Origin: Anodontia alba
Taxonomy: Eukaryota; Mollusca; Bivalvia; Lucinida; Lucinidae
NCBI GenBank assembly: GCA_964016985.1
Contig: OZ024826.1
Location: 61,758,910 to 61,822,909, forward strand
DNA length: 64,000 nt
Direction: 5' to 3'
Shown here: piece after piece, positions 34,678 through 45,290 of the stretch
Layout of the letters: each line of letters opens with the position of its first letter
Numbering within the stretch: the first letter of the stretch is position 1
Position numbers and translations under genes: made by a program
The notes under the pieces: model-generated
Database searches by the model: none
Seen by the model: only the letters and a program-made list of their open reading frames with translations
What the model was told of the DNA's origin: nothing

Positions 34678-34925
34678 TCAAATCTGGCGACTGTAGTGCC
34701 ATTGCTTTGTATGTGTTCTGTGATGACTGTCTAGACCAGTCTTAGCTCTGAAAAGAATTTGTGCAAGAAAGCTTTGACAAAGCTCCTCAAGATTGTGGTA
34801 CACTGGCTGTTGGTGCTTTCTCTCAGCTTCCCAGGTTCTCTTAGTTTCATAATCATCTGCTCCTTTTCTGATGATGTAGCACCACTTTGCCCACTCGTGC
34901 GCATCTGGGCCCAATTTTTCAAAGC
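34678..34925 (-). pseudogene. Remnant of another retrotransposon C-terminus
   Basis: Minus strand, about 78 codons: HEWAKWCYIIRKGADDYETK, then RTWEAERKHQQP, and a tail FRAKTGLDSHHRTH. The KGA..YE.KR..EAERK block and the C2H2-like FRA..GL.SH.RTH tail resemble the C-terminal end of another bivalve LINE/RT polyprotein. The first zinc-finger cysteine survives but the second is lost. The L1-like LINE landed just after this fragment. Assigned by resemblance only. Confidence 0.45.
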
Positions 34926-34983
34926 ATCATTAGCTTAACGAGCTACCTTCAATAAATATTATAAGCAGCAGTACCCGTAAATC

Positions 34984-35050
34984 CACAGTAGCTCAGTGGT
35001 AGTTATCCAAAATTACAAATCTGGACATTGTAGGTTCGAATCCCAGTGTA
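34984..35050 (+). mobile_element. tRNA-like fragment (SINE head)
   Basis: TAGCTCAGTGGTAG (A box) and GGTTCGAATCCC (B box) at tRNA-like spacing, but no pairing acceptor stem. Probably a SINE head or tRNA pseudogene, not a working tRNA. Confidence 0.5.
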
Positions 35051-36125
35051 TCATTATTAAGATTTAAATATTAAAGAAAAATATGTTAGGAAAGAAAATG
35101 TATTTTGCTTTATAAAAAGCATACATGTATTTAAATTTGTTTCAAATATAAAACATTTTCAGTGTAGCCTTTTAAAGTTAAATAAAGACAAGAAGAAAAC
35201 CAGTAAGTCTAGTTAACTTTTAGTTTGAATGATTACCATGACGTGCTGACAGTCCTTGTAAATACATGTAGAGACAAGAAAGTTGGACGCATGTCATTTG
35301 TGTAAAAATGTCAACAACACCACAATAATGTTTAAAATATATATTCAAAATAGTACAAAATGTAACATACAAAAAAAGAACCATTAGCGAAGTAAATAAT
35401 TTAGAAAAAAAAAATGTTGAGGTGCTGCTATGATCTCGTGTACTAAACAATCATCCAGTAGTTCATCTAGAGCGCTTCGCTCTACCACCTGCACTATTGC
35501 AACATACTAATCAAAAACATGTGTATAGCTATAAGATTGTGTACGACATAAAATTAATAGTAACATTTTCCCGATAATTCATGCAAAACCTGCTGTACCC
35601 AAGTAGAATGGTAGGTACGGTGACGTCACTGTCAAATTATCCTCCGAGCGCTATACTATTATAAGATATTATGACTATCACACAATGTATCGGTGACTAG
35701 AGTCTAGACTATTCAGAAGTCCAAAGACAAGAAGTATTTTGAAGACAATTCTTGAACCAAAACAACTTGTTCAAATTTCAGGAAACGTGGTCTGAGGTTA
35801 CATTTTTTTACAGATGTATTTGGACAGACAGGCCTGAGCAAACAGTGTAGACCCAGATGAGCTGCTGCAGAATGCACTGTTTGCCACTCATTTATTTAGA
35901 CAAAATATCAGGTAGTAAATTGTACTTGTTCAAATTTTAGAACAAGGATAGGAAGGAGTTGAGGTGTCCGAACACTTTGGGTAGATACTGTAATATGTCT
36001 GAAGATTTAGGGTAAATATTGTAAGATGATCAAGGCCTTGACCAGTTTGCCTACATATACAGGCCCTTCTGGGCCTTCTTTTATGGCATGTGCATTGATT
36101 ACAATCTTTACTGACCCAAAAACAA
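35051..36125. other. Unassigned with one cassette-bearing MITE
   Basis: 35820-36020 carries GACAGGCCTGAGCAAACAGT-GTAGACCCAG and its complement, with ACACTTTGGGTAGATACTGT at its right end. The rest, including minus-strand ORF 35220-35450, shows no recognised gene. Confidence 0.4.
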
Positions 36126-36261
36126 ATGCAACACTGCTTTACCCAGGTTGTTGATACAAATAGTGTGGATACAGATCAGTTGGCTTCTTCAAGCCAGCTG
36201 GTCTGGATCTATACTGTTTGCAAAGGCAGTTTATATCCAGGTTCAGTAGGACCAGGGTTAA
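36126..36261 (-). mobile_element. Half copy of a family A MITE
   Basis: Reverse-oriented end: GCAAAGGCAGTTTATATCCA, GGTTCAGTAGGACCAGGGTT-AA, with the inner palindrome GATCAGTTGGCTTC...AAGCCAGCTGGTC. The other terminus is missing. Confidence 0.6.
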
Positions 36262-36355
36262 TACATTGTCATTTTCTGTTGCCAAAAAATGTATCTGTAG
36301 GTAACTGTCCACAATTTCTTGCATGTATATACTTTATATTATCAAACAATGGCCT

Positions 36356-36657
36356 GCCGGCCTTGGTGGCTCAGTTGGATGCGCCGTCCTACTGGAGACC
36401 AGGAGGTCGCGGGTTCAAGCCCCGCGGAGGTTGGCAACATTCTTTCGTGGAGATTGATCATGAAATATTTTCTACAGTCATTCTCTCCCTTCCGCTGATT
36501 CAAGAAGGGCAGTTGTCAGTTTCTGGCGAAACAATGTGCACAATACTGGTTAACCGCTTAGAGGACTAAGCCTGCCCAGTAAACGTGTGGTTAGGTAAAC
36601 TGACCGCGCTCGACAGGACCCTATTGGGTTGACTGGGCCGTAAAACCTCAACACAAA
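36356..36657 (+). mobile_element. tRNA-derived SINE, copy 4 (sense)
   Basis: The only sense copy. The head GCCGGCCTTGGTGGCTCAGT-TGGATGCGCC followed by GCGGGTTCAAGCCCCGC can be folded like a tRNA: 7-base acceptor (GCCGGCC with GGTTGGC) and 5-base T stem. The A- and B-box promoters look intact. The body ends GTAAAACCTCAACACAAATA. I see no clear target-site duplication. Confidence 0.9.
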
Positions 36658-36662
36658 TAAAT

Positions 36663-37226
36663 ACATAGTGGCCTAAATTACAAACATTCAGCATAAAATA
36701 TTTTGCGATGTAGATGATCTACATGCATGAAAATGTGATAAATCAGTTATACCATGGTTCTGTGCATGTACGTGCGATAATGCACTTGCTCACGCTCGTG
36801 CATTATCGCGTCATGCGCATGCGCACAAACCATGGTATAACTAAGACATCACATAGTAGCCTGAATTTCCAACATTCAGCATGAAATATCTTGCAATGTA
36901 GATGATCTTCATGCATGAAAATGTGATAAATCAGTTATACCATGGTTCTGTGCATGTATGTGTGATAATGCACTCGCTCACGCTCATGCATTATCGCGTC
37001 ATGCGCATGCGCACAAACCATGGTATAACTAAGACATCACATAGTAGCCTGAATTTCCAACATTCAGCATGAAATATCTTGCAATGTAGATGATCTTCAT
37101 GCATGAAAATGTGATAAATCAGTTATACCATGGTTCTGCGCATGTATGTGTGATAATGCACTCGCTCACGCTCGTGCATTATCACATCGTACATGCGTAC
37201 GTACCATGGTATAACTAAGACTTAAG
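36663..37226. repeat. 188-bp tandem triplet with internal palindrome
   Basis: Three head-to-tail units (starts 36663, 36851, 37039). Each contains GTTATACCATGGTTCTGTGC...GCACAAACCATGGTATAAC around a GCGATAATGCAC...GTGCATTATCGC inner pair, an almost perfect ~125-base fold-back. CATGCGCATGCGCAC in the arm alternates purine and pyrimidine. Confidence 0.85.
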
Positions 37227-37296
37227 GAACGAATAATTCAAATATATCCTCAATTGTAGAATTACCTGCTGGTTTTACTTGATCAATTTTATAATC

Positions 37297-37510
37297 TTAA
37301 CCCTTGTCCTGCTGAACCTGGATATACTCTGCCTTTGCAAACAGTGTAGATCCAGATTAGTTGGTTTCTGAAGAAGCAAACTAATCTGGATCTGCACTGT
37401 TTGCCATTAAGTATGTGAATTTATAGCAACAATCCCGATCAAGTAATCTGATTGGCTGAAAATTAGAAGTAGGTGTGGCATCTTAAATTATTCAGCAGGA
37501 CAAGGGTTAA
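37297..37510. mobile_element. Family A MITE
   Basis: TTAACCCTTGTCCTGCTGAA...TTCAGCAGGACAAGGGTTAA, both ends perfect, with TTAA target copies. First of two in a row. Confidence 0.88.
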
Positions 37511-37518
37511 TACTAGTC

Positions 37519-37732
37519 TTAACCCTAGTCCTGCTGATCCTGGATATACCTTGCCTTTGCAAACAGGGGAGAGCCAGATCAGCTAGCTTCTGAAGAAGCC
37601 AGCTGATCTGGATCTGCACTGTTTGTCATTAAATATGAGAATTTATATCAACAACCTCGATCAAGTAATCTGATTGGCTGAAAATTAGAAATGGGCACAA
37701 CATCTTAATTTATTCAGCATAACAAGAGTTAA
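37519..37732. mobile_element. Family A MITE, second of a tandem pair
   Basis: TTAACCCTAGTCCTGCTGAT at the left, TTCAGCATAACAAGAGTTAA at the right. Only 8 bases separate it from the previous copy, and it has more changes, so it is older. Confidence 0.82.
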
Positions 37733-37859
37733 GAAACTTGTCTTAATTTTCTTGCTACATGTATTTCATAGTATTTCATTTTTTTTTTTTTTTTTTTTTG
37801 TTTCAGTATATAAAGGGTGCCCTAGGCCTAGATAAGAGTGGGTATCAGGTTAATAGTGT

Positions 37860-37975
37860 TTTCATTTCTCAACATATGCTGTGGATACTCATTAGAAGTG
37901 CCTTGGTGAGGCACTTTTAATGAGTACCCACAACATATGTTTTTGTCGAGAAATAAGAAAAATAGAGGTACTTTT
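37860..37975. repeat. Fold-back
   Basis: TTCTCAACATATGCTGTGGA...TGAGTACCCACAACATATGT with a GCCTTGGTGAGGC centre. Same family as 11708-11808. Confidence 0.75.
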
Positions 37976-38363
37976 TGATTGAAAAAAAATGCCTTATCAA
38001 CAGCTATGGACTCTTGTTTTGTATTTGTATGAAATGGATAAAGCTGATATGAAATTGGAAATTGAAATACCACAAAAAGCATTACAAACAAGAAATACCT
38101 TATTTATCCTAAGTATTGTGACACGTTAATTCCTTACCATATCCTAAAATTTGAAGAAAGTCTGTTCCACTATCTGCTGATATCTTCAAATATTGCTTGA
38201 CATGTGGTAAACATTGTAGACCCTAATCAGATGTTGTGTTCTGCTTTGTTTGTTCAGGGCTGTTTGCCCCAGTACTTAGTGCTATTATGGTGCCACAAAA
38301 AGCATTACAAATAAGAAAATTACAAGTTACGCACAATAGCTGACAATACAAAATGTCTTGGTC

Positions 38364-38608
38364 TTAACCCTTAAACTGCCAGTCACAACTACTGTCGTCT
38401 GCTTTGTCATCTGCTTGTGATTTTAAAAGTCATTTTTGCAAACAGTGTGGACCCAGATCAGACTGCTCCTTTAGGAGCAGTCTGATCAGGGTCCACACTG
38501 TTTGCCTGTATGCAAAAATAGGTTTGAAAAGTCTGCAAGAATATTCAGCAGGCAACATAAACAGACGACATTTTCAGATGCAGTTTTTCATGGCGCTTTA
38601 AGGGTTAA
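38364..38608. mobile_element. Family B MITE
   Basis: TTAACCCTTAAACTGCCAGT at the left, ATGGCGCTTTAAGGGTTAA at the right. The interior has TTTGCAAACAGTGTGGACCC-AGATCAG and its complement around a CTCCTTTAGGAG centre, and ATTCAGCAGGCAACATAAAC. Confidence 0.85.
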
Positions 38609-38970
38609 CCTTTAATATTTTACACTTCGGTAAAATTATTTTACCTAAGTAAAACCTTAACCGTTAATATTTTACACTTCGGTAAAATTATTTTACACTT
38701 AGGTAATATTTTACACTTAGGTCTTAACCTTTAATATTTTACACTTAGGTAAAATTGTCAGATAACAACACTTTGAAATATTTTCCTTTTTTAACTCCTT
38801 ACCATGCTGTAGGCAAATAAAGCAGACAACAAACTGATGATATTTTTCTTTTTATTTTTCCTTGAAAATAGGATCCGACACTTCATGCAAATTGTCTCCT
38901 ATTTTTGAGGACAAATAAAATGTTGTCTGCTGAAATTTTTACCCAGCATGCAAAGCCATAAGGGAGGACC
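38609..38970. repeat. Short tandem array and family C MITE
   Basis: 38617-38760: three to four ~40-base repeats of TTAATATTTTACACTTCGGT-AAAATTA. 38793-38970: TTAACTCCTTACCATGCTGT...AGCAGACAACAAACTGAT, mirrored by GTTGTCTGCTGAAATTTTTA...CCCAGCATGCAAAG, family C. Confidence 0.65.
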
Positions 38971-39019
38971 TTTGCTGGAATTCATTGCCTCAGATAAGAG
39001 GGAGTATAAGGTAAGGAAA

Positions 39020-39125
39020 ATATTTTCTTAATTCTCCATAAAAACATGTTGTAGTACTCATTTGTTCAGATGAGTACTCACAACAAAAAGTTTTCATGGA
39101 GAAATATGAAAAATATCAGATATTT
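39020..39125. repeat. Fold-back, short-armed
   Basis: AAACATGTTGTAGTACTCAT...GATGAGTACTCACAACAAAA; a reduced member of the 11708-11808 family. Confidence 0.6.
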
Positions 39126-39378
39126 TTATTGAAAAATAAAGCACCTTATCTGGAGATATGGAATGTCTAGCCCTATTTTCTTTTGTGAAAATAAGAAAAG
39201 TGTCACTCATTTGTCATCATCTAAATTCACCTCCAGCATGCAAAGACAATATGACCGGATAAGTCTCCTTTTTATTTTCAGAAAATAGGGCTTGATTCTG
39301 ATTCTGGAAAACAGGACTTGATTCCATAGTACCCTAGTCTGACACCTTAAGTCCTTACCACACTTGTCTTAACCTAGA

Positions 39379-39563
39379 CTGGCTCCAGTCTCCAGTGACT
39401 AAATATTTATTCTTATAATCCTGTTTGATAATCCACTGAAACAAAACCAAAGTAATATCTTGACTGGTCACTAGTGATCTGCCTTTATAGTCATGATATT
39501 ATTTTGGTTTTATTTTAGTGGTATCAAACAGGATTATAAGAGTAGACTGGAGACTGCAGCCAG
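39379..39563. repeat. Fold-back with 50-bp arms
   Basis: CTGGCTCCAGTCTCCAGTGA...CTTATAATCCTGTTTGATA and its complement TATCAAACAGGATTATAAGA...GACTGGAGACTGCAGCCAG. A related half lies at 14505-14600. Confidence 0.7.
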
Positions 39564-39639
39564 TCGAGTCTTAACCCTTAACCCATTGTAGTCGGGAGAT
39601 CTGTAAAAGGGTAACTGGCAAACAGTGCAGACCAAGATA

Positions 39640-40885
39640 AGACGCCATCAGAGCTAAAAATAGAAAAAGGGCATAGACTGTCATGTGTCTGTCAACAATT
39701 TACTTAAAAGACATCTCCTCCTAAACTGGTCAATGGATTTTGAAGTAATTTTACAGGAATGTTTCTTGAGTGACCCTCTACCAAAATTGCTAAAATGGTG
39801 CCATACCGCTAAACAAAATGGCATCCAGAACAAAAAAGAAAAGAAAAAAGAAAAGAAAAAGAAAATCTTTAAACAACATCTCCTCCTAGGCCAAGGGCCC
39901 GATGTCAAAATAATTTCGCAGAAATGTTCCTCTAATACCCCTTTACCAAAATTGCTAAAATGGTTCTGCTTTGCTAAATAAAATGGCCACCAGAGCTAAC
40001 AAGCAAATTCCATGGGGAATTTATGTCCCCCGCCTTATTTTTATTTGAGATGTTAAAAATGGTAAAGTTAACCAGAGGACCATTGGTCCTGTATCACTTA
40101 CCTAAGTATTGAAGCAGGAAACCAGTGATATAAAATAATTTCAAGATTCTGAAAAAAACACATGCATATCTTCAGACCATCCTTAAAGCACCTGTAAAGT
40201 TTCAAAAGGATCGGCCAAAAACTGTGGGAGGAATTAAGGGGACGAGGTACCTGCTCCCTATACACTTCTGTAGTATTAGAACTCAAAAAATGTCTAAGTT
40301 AAAAATGTAGAAAAAGTGATAAAAAATTATTTCAGGATTTAAAAAAAACACATGCATATCTTCAGGCCATCCTAAAAGCCCATGTAAAGTTTCAAAAGGA
40401 TCGGCCAAAAACTGTGGGAGGAGTTTAGGGGACAAGGTACCTACTCCCTATAGACTTCTGTAATATTAGAACTCAAAAAATGTTTAAGTTCAAAATGTGT
40501 AAAAAGTGATAAAAAATAATTTCAGGATTCTGAGAAAAACACATGCACATCTTCAGACCATCCTTAAAACACCTGTAAAGTTTCAAAAGGATCGGACAAA
40601 AACTGTGGGAGGAGTTAAGGGGACAAAGTACCTACTAAAAATTCAGAACCACGCACTATGCACCACGCACCATGCACATGCATGCACATGCATGCCCCAC
40701 GGAAAACCAAAAACAGTGTCCCTCCGCTTTTCTTCAAAAAGGCGGGGGACAAAAATAGAAAACCTTTAAACAACATCTCCTCCTAGGCCTATGGCCTGAT
40801 TTCAAAATTCCGCAGAAATGTTCCTCTGATTAAGTCATATTCTCCTTGAGTGCTGTGATACTCAGGTGAGCAATATAGGGCCATC
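39640..40885 (+). mobile_element. Array element split by a nested element
   Basis: Segments with ACATCTCCTCCTA...TTTACCAAAATTGCTAAAAT are repeated at 39706, 39880 and 40765. The right end is GGGCCATCATGACCC then TCTTGTTTT. Element 40001-40751 interrupts it. Confidence 0.6.
40001..40751 (-). mobile_element. 191-bp-unit element (GTCCCCCGCC family), copy 1
   Basis: Termini AAGCAAATTCCATGGGGAAT-TTATGTCCCCCGCC and AAGGCGGGGGACA. The body has three units of ~190 bp, each with TTTCAAAAGGATCGGCCAAA and GGGGACAAGGTACCT. The other end has CACGCACCATGCACATGCAT and the CCACGGAAAACC phrase. Copy 2, in the opposite sense, is 50987-56325. Confidence 0.75.
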
Positions 40886-41108
40886 ATGACCCTCTTGTTT
40901 TTTTTTTGTTTGTTTTTTTTTTATTTTTCAGAGACCATAATGCTTGATATTTCATGTGAATTTTCTGCTGATGCAGATGATTTGCATGAAATGCCAAGCC
41001 TTTTTTTCTGAAAAATAATTATGAAAAAAAAAAAATAAAAATAAAAATAAAATAAAATAAATAAATAAAATGTTGTCTGCTATATTTTTGCTTAGTGCTT
41101 TAAGGTTT
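40886..41108. mobile_element. Right part of a family B MITE
   Basis: ATTTCATGTGAATTTTCTGC/GATGATTTGCATGAAATGCC fold-back, A-rich run, then TTAGTGCTTTAAGGTTTAA. Its left end was not found; it was probably displaced by the adjacent array element. Confidence 0.5.
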
Positions 41109-42775
41109 AAAATTTTAACAAGTCCATTTCACTACATATTGACGAGTCTAAAAATTGCTAGATGGGTGACACTTTTTACTTTTCTTTGAATTATTGATGC
41201 CCTACAACACAGAGAAAATTTCAGAAAAAAAAATAATCAAGCGAGACATGTTTAAAATCTACCTCCCAATTACCTATCCTGTATAATTTGCTTTCAATTT
41301 TACTGTGGGGACGAGGTTAAAATATATTATATTTTTTTTAAACCAATGACTAGAATTAATTTTATTATGTTTGGGCAGTTACAGCAAATGGTTTTGCATG
41401 AAACCATGACAAAAGCTTACAAATTTACTTCTGTGTAAAGCGCCAAGCCAAAACTTCCCCGCCGAAAGACGTCAAAAGCACAGTACAAACAAAGTCATTC
41501 CCAAACAGGCCCAAAATAAACCAATATTTGACAAATAAACATAAATTTGACAGCTGCTCTTAGTCTAAGAAAGCTTTTTAAAAACTGGAAACAATTTTCT
41601 ATTTAATTAGAATATGACCCAGAAAATATACAAGGAGGAGCTTAATCTTGCAGAAGGAGGGTGTACATGCCAAAAAATCATTATGCCATGAATTATGCAG
41701 TTTAGACTAAAGGGCTGTTTTTTTGGTCTTTATGAATCGGTCCCTAAATGACGAACTTCTTTATATTAAGTTATTTTTCTCTGTCAAACATAGTATAAGC
41801 TATAAACTCATATACAGAGGCTGATGCATTATGCGAGGGATTTTTTTTTAGATTCCTTGGTTATTATTCAGAACCAACAAAACTATTTGGAACTAGCCAT
41901 ATCAGTGGTGAACTTCAGTAATTGCAAAGGCAGATAACATAAAACAAATGTCAAATTCTTTAGTGTTGTATTTCAAGAAAGGAGTGTACTCTGTATCAGC
42001 AAAAAACAATCAAGTTTTGTTTAGTCAGTTAGTTGGAAATCGTTATGAAGCATAGCCTTACCTTGAACTAGCCAAATAACTGTAGGCCTACACACAACAA
42101 GACACTGCTAAAAAGGGTTGTTTAAGGTTAACAAATATTGGGGAAATGGTTTGGGGAGATGGTAGCGAAAACAGAGGCGAGCAACTAGGGTGGAAACGTT
42201 TTGGTGGCGATATATGTCTTGTTACCTAATACAGGTAGAGTGATATCAAGTCTCGTCTACGAGAATAACAGGTAATGTCTAATTGGAGGTTACCTGTGAC
42301 CAATAAACAATTATCTTTCAGACGATGCAAACAGACGATGCAAAATAGTTTTTGAAAAACACTCGCTTGTTTCGCGTTACTGAACGCAGCCCTATTCAGT
42401 TATGCGAAACACTGGAGAGTTATTTATTTTATTATTATTATTTTCTTTTCTTTTTTCAAAATTATTTTCATTCTTCAGAACGATTATCGTGAAGCCGAGT
42501 CATGTGAGCTCCAGTTAGAAAGTAGCCGTTATTCTCGTATACAGGATTTGATGTTAGATTGAATCATTTATATCAGTAATTATGCGTTTATTAAAAAAAT
42601 CAAATAAATACCAATGCAGTAAACATTTTCTCTTTTTTTGGGCTACCAACAAGCATGCACAAATTTTATTCACACAGGCCGCCATCTTGGTTGTGTCAAA
42701 AGACAGCTTTGCGATTGACCGTGACCATCTAGGTTAACTGATTACAGTCATGGACTCTACAACAATCGAAAAAAA
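41109..42775. other. Unassigned 1.7 kb
   Basis: No gene or known repeat seen. 42676-42692 reads CAGGCCGCCATCTTGGTTG, which matches the YY1 binding consensus often found just after metazoan transcription starts. No first exon can be shown, so this is only a note. Confidence 0.35.
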
Positions 42776-43850
42776 ATGCAATTTAAGTGGATGCATTTGT
42801 GCCCTGTGTTACCTGCGGTTACCCATGTTACCCTGTTACCCAAACACAGTCCAATAAATTTGCAATTTAAGTGGATGTATTTGTATCTTTGTGTTACCTG
42901 CGGTAACCCATGTTACCCTGTTACCCAAACACAGTACAGTAAATTTGCAATTTAAGTTGAGGTATTTGTGTCCCTGTGTTACCTGCAGTTACCCATGTTA
43001 CCCTGTTACCCAAACATAGTCCAGTAAATTTGTAAATTAAATGACTGTAATTGTATCCCTGTGTTACCTGTGGTTACCTGTGTTACCCTGTTACCTAAAT
43101 ACACTCGAGTGAATTTGCAATTTTACTTGAGGTATTTGTGTCCCCTGTGTTACCTGCAGTTACCTGTGTTACCCTGTTACCCAAACACAGTCCAGTAAAT
43201 TTGCAATTTACGTTAAAGTAATTGTGTCCCTGTGTTACCTGCAGTTACCCTTGTTACCCTGTTACCCAAACACAGTCCAGTATATTTGCAATTTGAGGTA
43301 TTTGTGTCCCTGTGTTACCTGCGGTTACCCGTGTTACTCAAACACAATCCAGTATATTTGCAATTTAAGTTGAAGTATTTGTGTTCCTATGTTACCTGCG
43401 GTTACCTGTGTTACCCTGTTACCCAAACACAGTCCAGTTAATTTGCATTTAAATTGGATGTATTTGTATCCCTGTGTTACCTGCGGTTACCCGTGTTACC
43501 CTGTTACCTAAACACAGTCCTGTATATTTGCAATTTAAGTTGAGGTATTTGTGTCCCTGTGTTACCTGTGGTTACCCATGTTACCCTTTTACCCAAACAC
43601 AGTCCAGTAAATATGCATTTAAATTGAGGTATTTGTACCCCTGTGTTACCTGCTGTTACCCGTGTTACTCGGTTACCCAGACATAGCTCAGTAAATTTGC
43701 AATTTAAGTTGAAGTACTTGTGTCCTTATGTTACCTGTGGTTACCCTGTTACTCAAACACTATCAAGTAAATTAACAATTTAAGTTGGGTTATAAGTGCA
43801 CCCCTGTGTTACCAGCGATTACCCATGTTACCCTGTTACCCATACAATAT
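42776..43850 (+). repeat. ~85-bp minisatellite, about 13 units
   Basis: Unit: TTTGCAATTTAAGTTGAGGT, ATTTGTGTCCCTGTGTTACC, TGCGGTTACCCGTGTTACCC, TGTTACCCAAACACAGTCCA. Unit lengths are 70-86 bp. GTTACC occurs four times per unit. Not a multiple of three, so the short ORFs across it (43232-43686) are artefacts. Confidence 0.92.
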
Positions 43851-44700
43851 CAACCTGAGCCATTTAGAGGCGTTAGCTTGTTACCTGGTGTTACTTTAGG
43901 TAACAAACACAGACTGCTGGGAAAAGAGTAGTATTTTCAGGACACATCTAAGTTTATCACCAATAACCCTTTTTATCTGGTTCTTGTATGCATAAATTTC
44001 CAGTATACAATGCAACTAATTTAGTAGCTTTGTCAAACTAAAAGATAATCACTGAAAAGGGTTTAATCAATAAATCCATTGTTCAGGAAAATCATAATTT
44101 TGCATCACTTTTTTTTTTTTGAGAATTATCGTTTACCATACCACACTATGGGCAGTTTCAGCAGACAACAAATTTATAAGATTTTTCTTATTTTCCCCGT
44201 AAAATAGGAGTTGAAATGTCAAATCCCATTTTTGGAGAAAAATAAATAAAAAATTCTTTATTCTTCTTTCTTTCCCAGCAGTTCAATGCCCTTCTACTTT
44301 CAGTAAAGAATGATTGATTATTAATGTTTAAAAGTACTGGAAAACATGTTGTGTCATAAAAATGCAATATAACAACCGAAAAATTTTACAGTTTTTGGCA
44401 GGTACTAAAGAAACAAATCACGTTAATTTCTGCAAAATAAAAAGTACCCTCAGTGAAGACTTGGATCAGCCTGAGCATCACACAGCCTGATCAGTCTGTT
44501 TTATTTGGACAGAGAAGCAGTATATCTTATAGAGGGTGAGGTGAAGACTGATCAGACTGCAGATACATAATAATGGGGAAAATAAGAAAAATATCACCAA
44601 ATTGTCGTCTGCTGAATTACCCATAGAGTGGTAAATGTTAACACTTGTCATGCTATGGGCAAATTCAGCAGAATAACAGTCAAGACATGTTGCCAGACAG
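43851..44700. mobile_element. Family C MITE with insertion, plus flanks
   Basis: 44133-44641: TACCATACCACACTATGGGC...AGCAGACAACAAATTTAT at the left and TTGTCGTCTGCTGAATTACC-CATAGAGTGGTAAA at the right. They pair as family C ends, with ~300 bases more than usual between them. 43851-44132 unassigned. Confidence 0.5.
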
Positions 44701-45290
44701 GATAGCTCACCTTAACTTGCGCTTGTCAATCAAATGAAAAAAAATAAGACTATGACCTATGACCTTAAAGGGTGTGTGCGTGTGTGGTGGTGGGGGGTGG
44801 GGGGGCATGGAGGGGTGGGGAGGGGAGTGGGGGGGAGACATTGTACTGGATATAATTTTGGATGGAAAACAACTTCCACAGCTATCTGTATACCAAATAT
44901 AAATAAATAGTATGGTTTGTAGACTAGCTGAGAAAATACGAGATCTTAAGAACTTTGAGGTAAAACTTTTAGATAACATGTCTAAGTCTGTGACCTTGAC
45001 CTCTAGGTCATAAGGTGGGGATAGTGCTGAATAAAATTTTGACCAGTGTCTATACTCATTCCAAATATAAAGTAAAACCATGCAAGGATTTAAAAATTGA
45101 GAGATCTTAAAAACTTTGGCACAAAACTTTAACATAAATTTCCAAGTCCTATTGATCATAAACAGAGGTGAGGATAGTACTGAACAAAATTTTGGACAAT
45201 TATCAATCATCATGCCAAGTATAAAGTAAATCCATGCAAGGATTTACAAATGAAGAGATCTTAAAACCTTTGATGCAAATAAGAAACAAT
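44701..45290. repeat. Three ~145-bp repeat units and a G-rich tract
   Basis: 44769-44838 is G-rich (GGGGGGTGGGGGGGC and similar), quadruplex-capable. 44840-45285 repeats AAATATAAAGTAAAACCATG-CAAGGATTTA and GAGATCTTAAAAACTTTG three times. The minus-strand ORF at 44707-45213 is this repeat and carries no domain. Confidence 0.6.

Noticed and set aside
34984..35050. Functional tRNA gene
   Set aside because: A and B boxes are present but no acceptor-stem pairing or usable anticodon arm.
36126..36569. 147-codon ORF
   Set aside because: Runs through a MITE half and the sense SINE copy.
42676..42692. YY1-like promoter motif
   Set aside because: Consensus fits, but similar GCCGCCAT phrases occur in the array repeats and no first exon or TATA/Inr context is seen.
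43232..43686. ORFs across the GTTACC minisatellite
   Set aside because: The ~85-bp unit is not a multiple of three and frames are open only by chance.
44707..45213. 168-codon minus-strand ORF
   Set aside because: It covers a three-unit repeat and a G-rich tract; Pro/His-rich low-complexity C-terminus, no domain.
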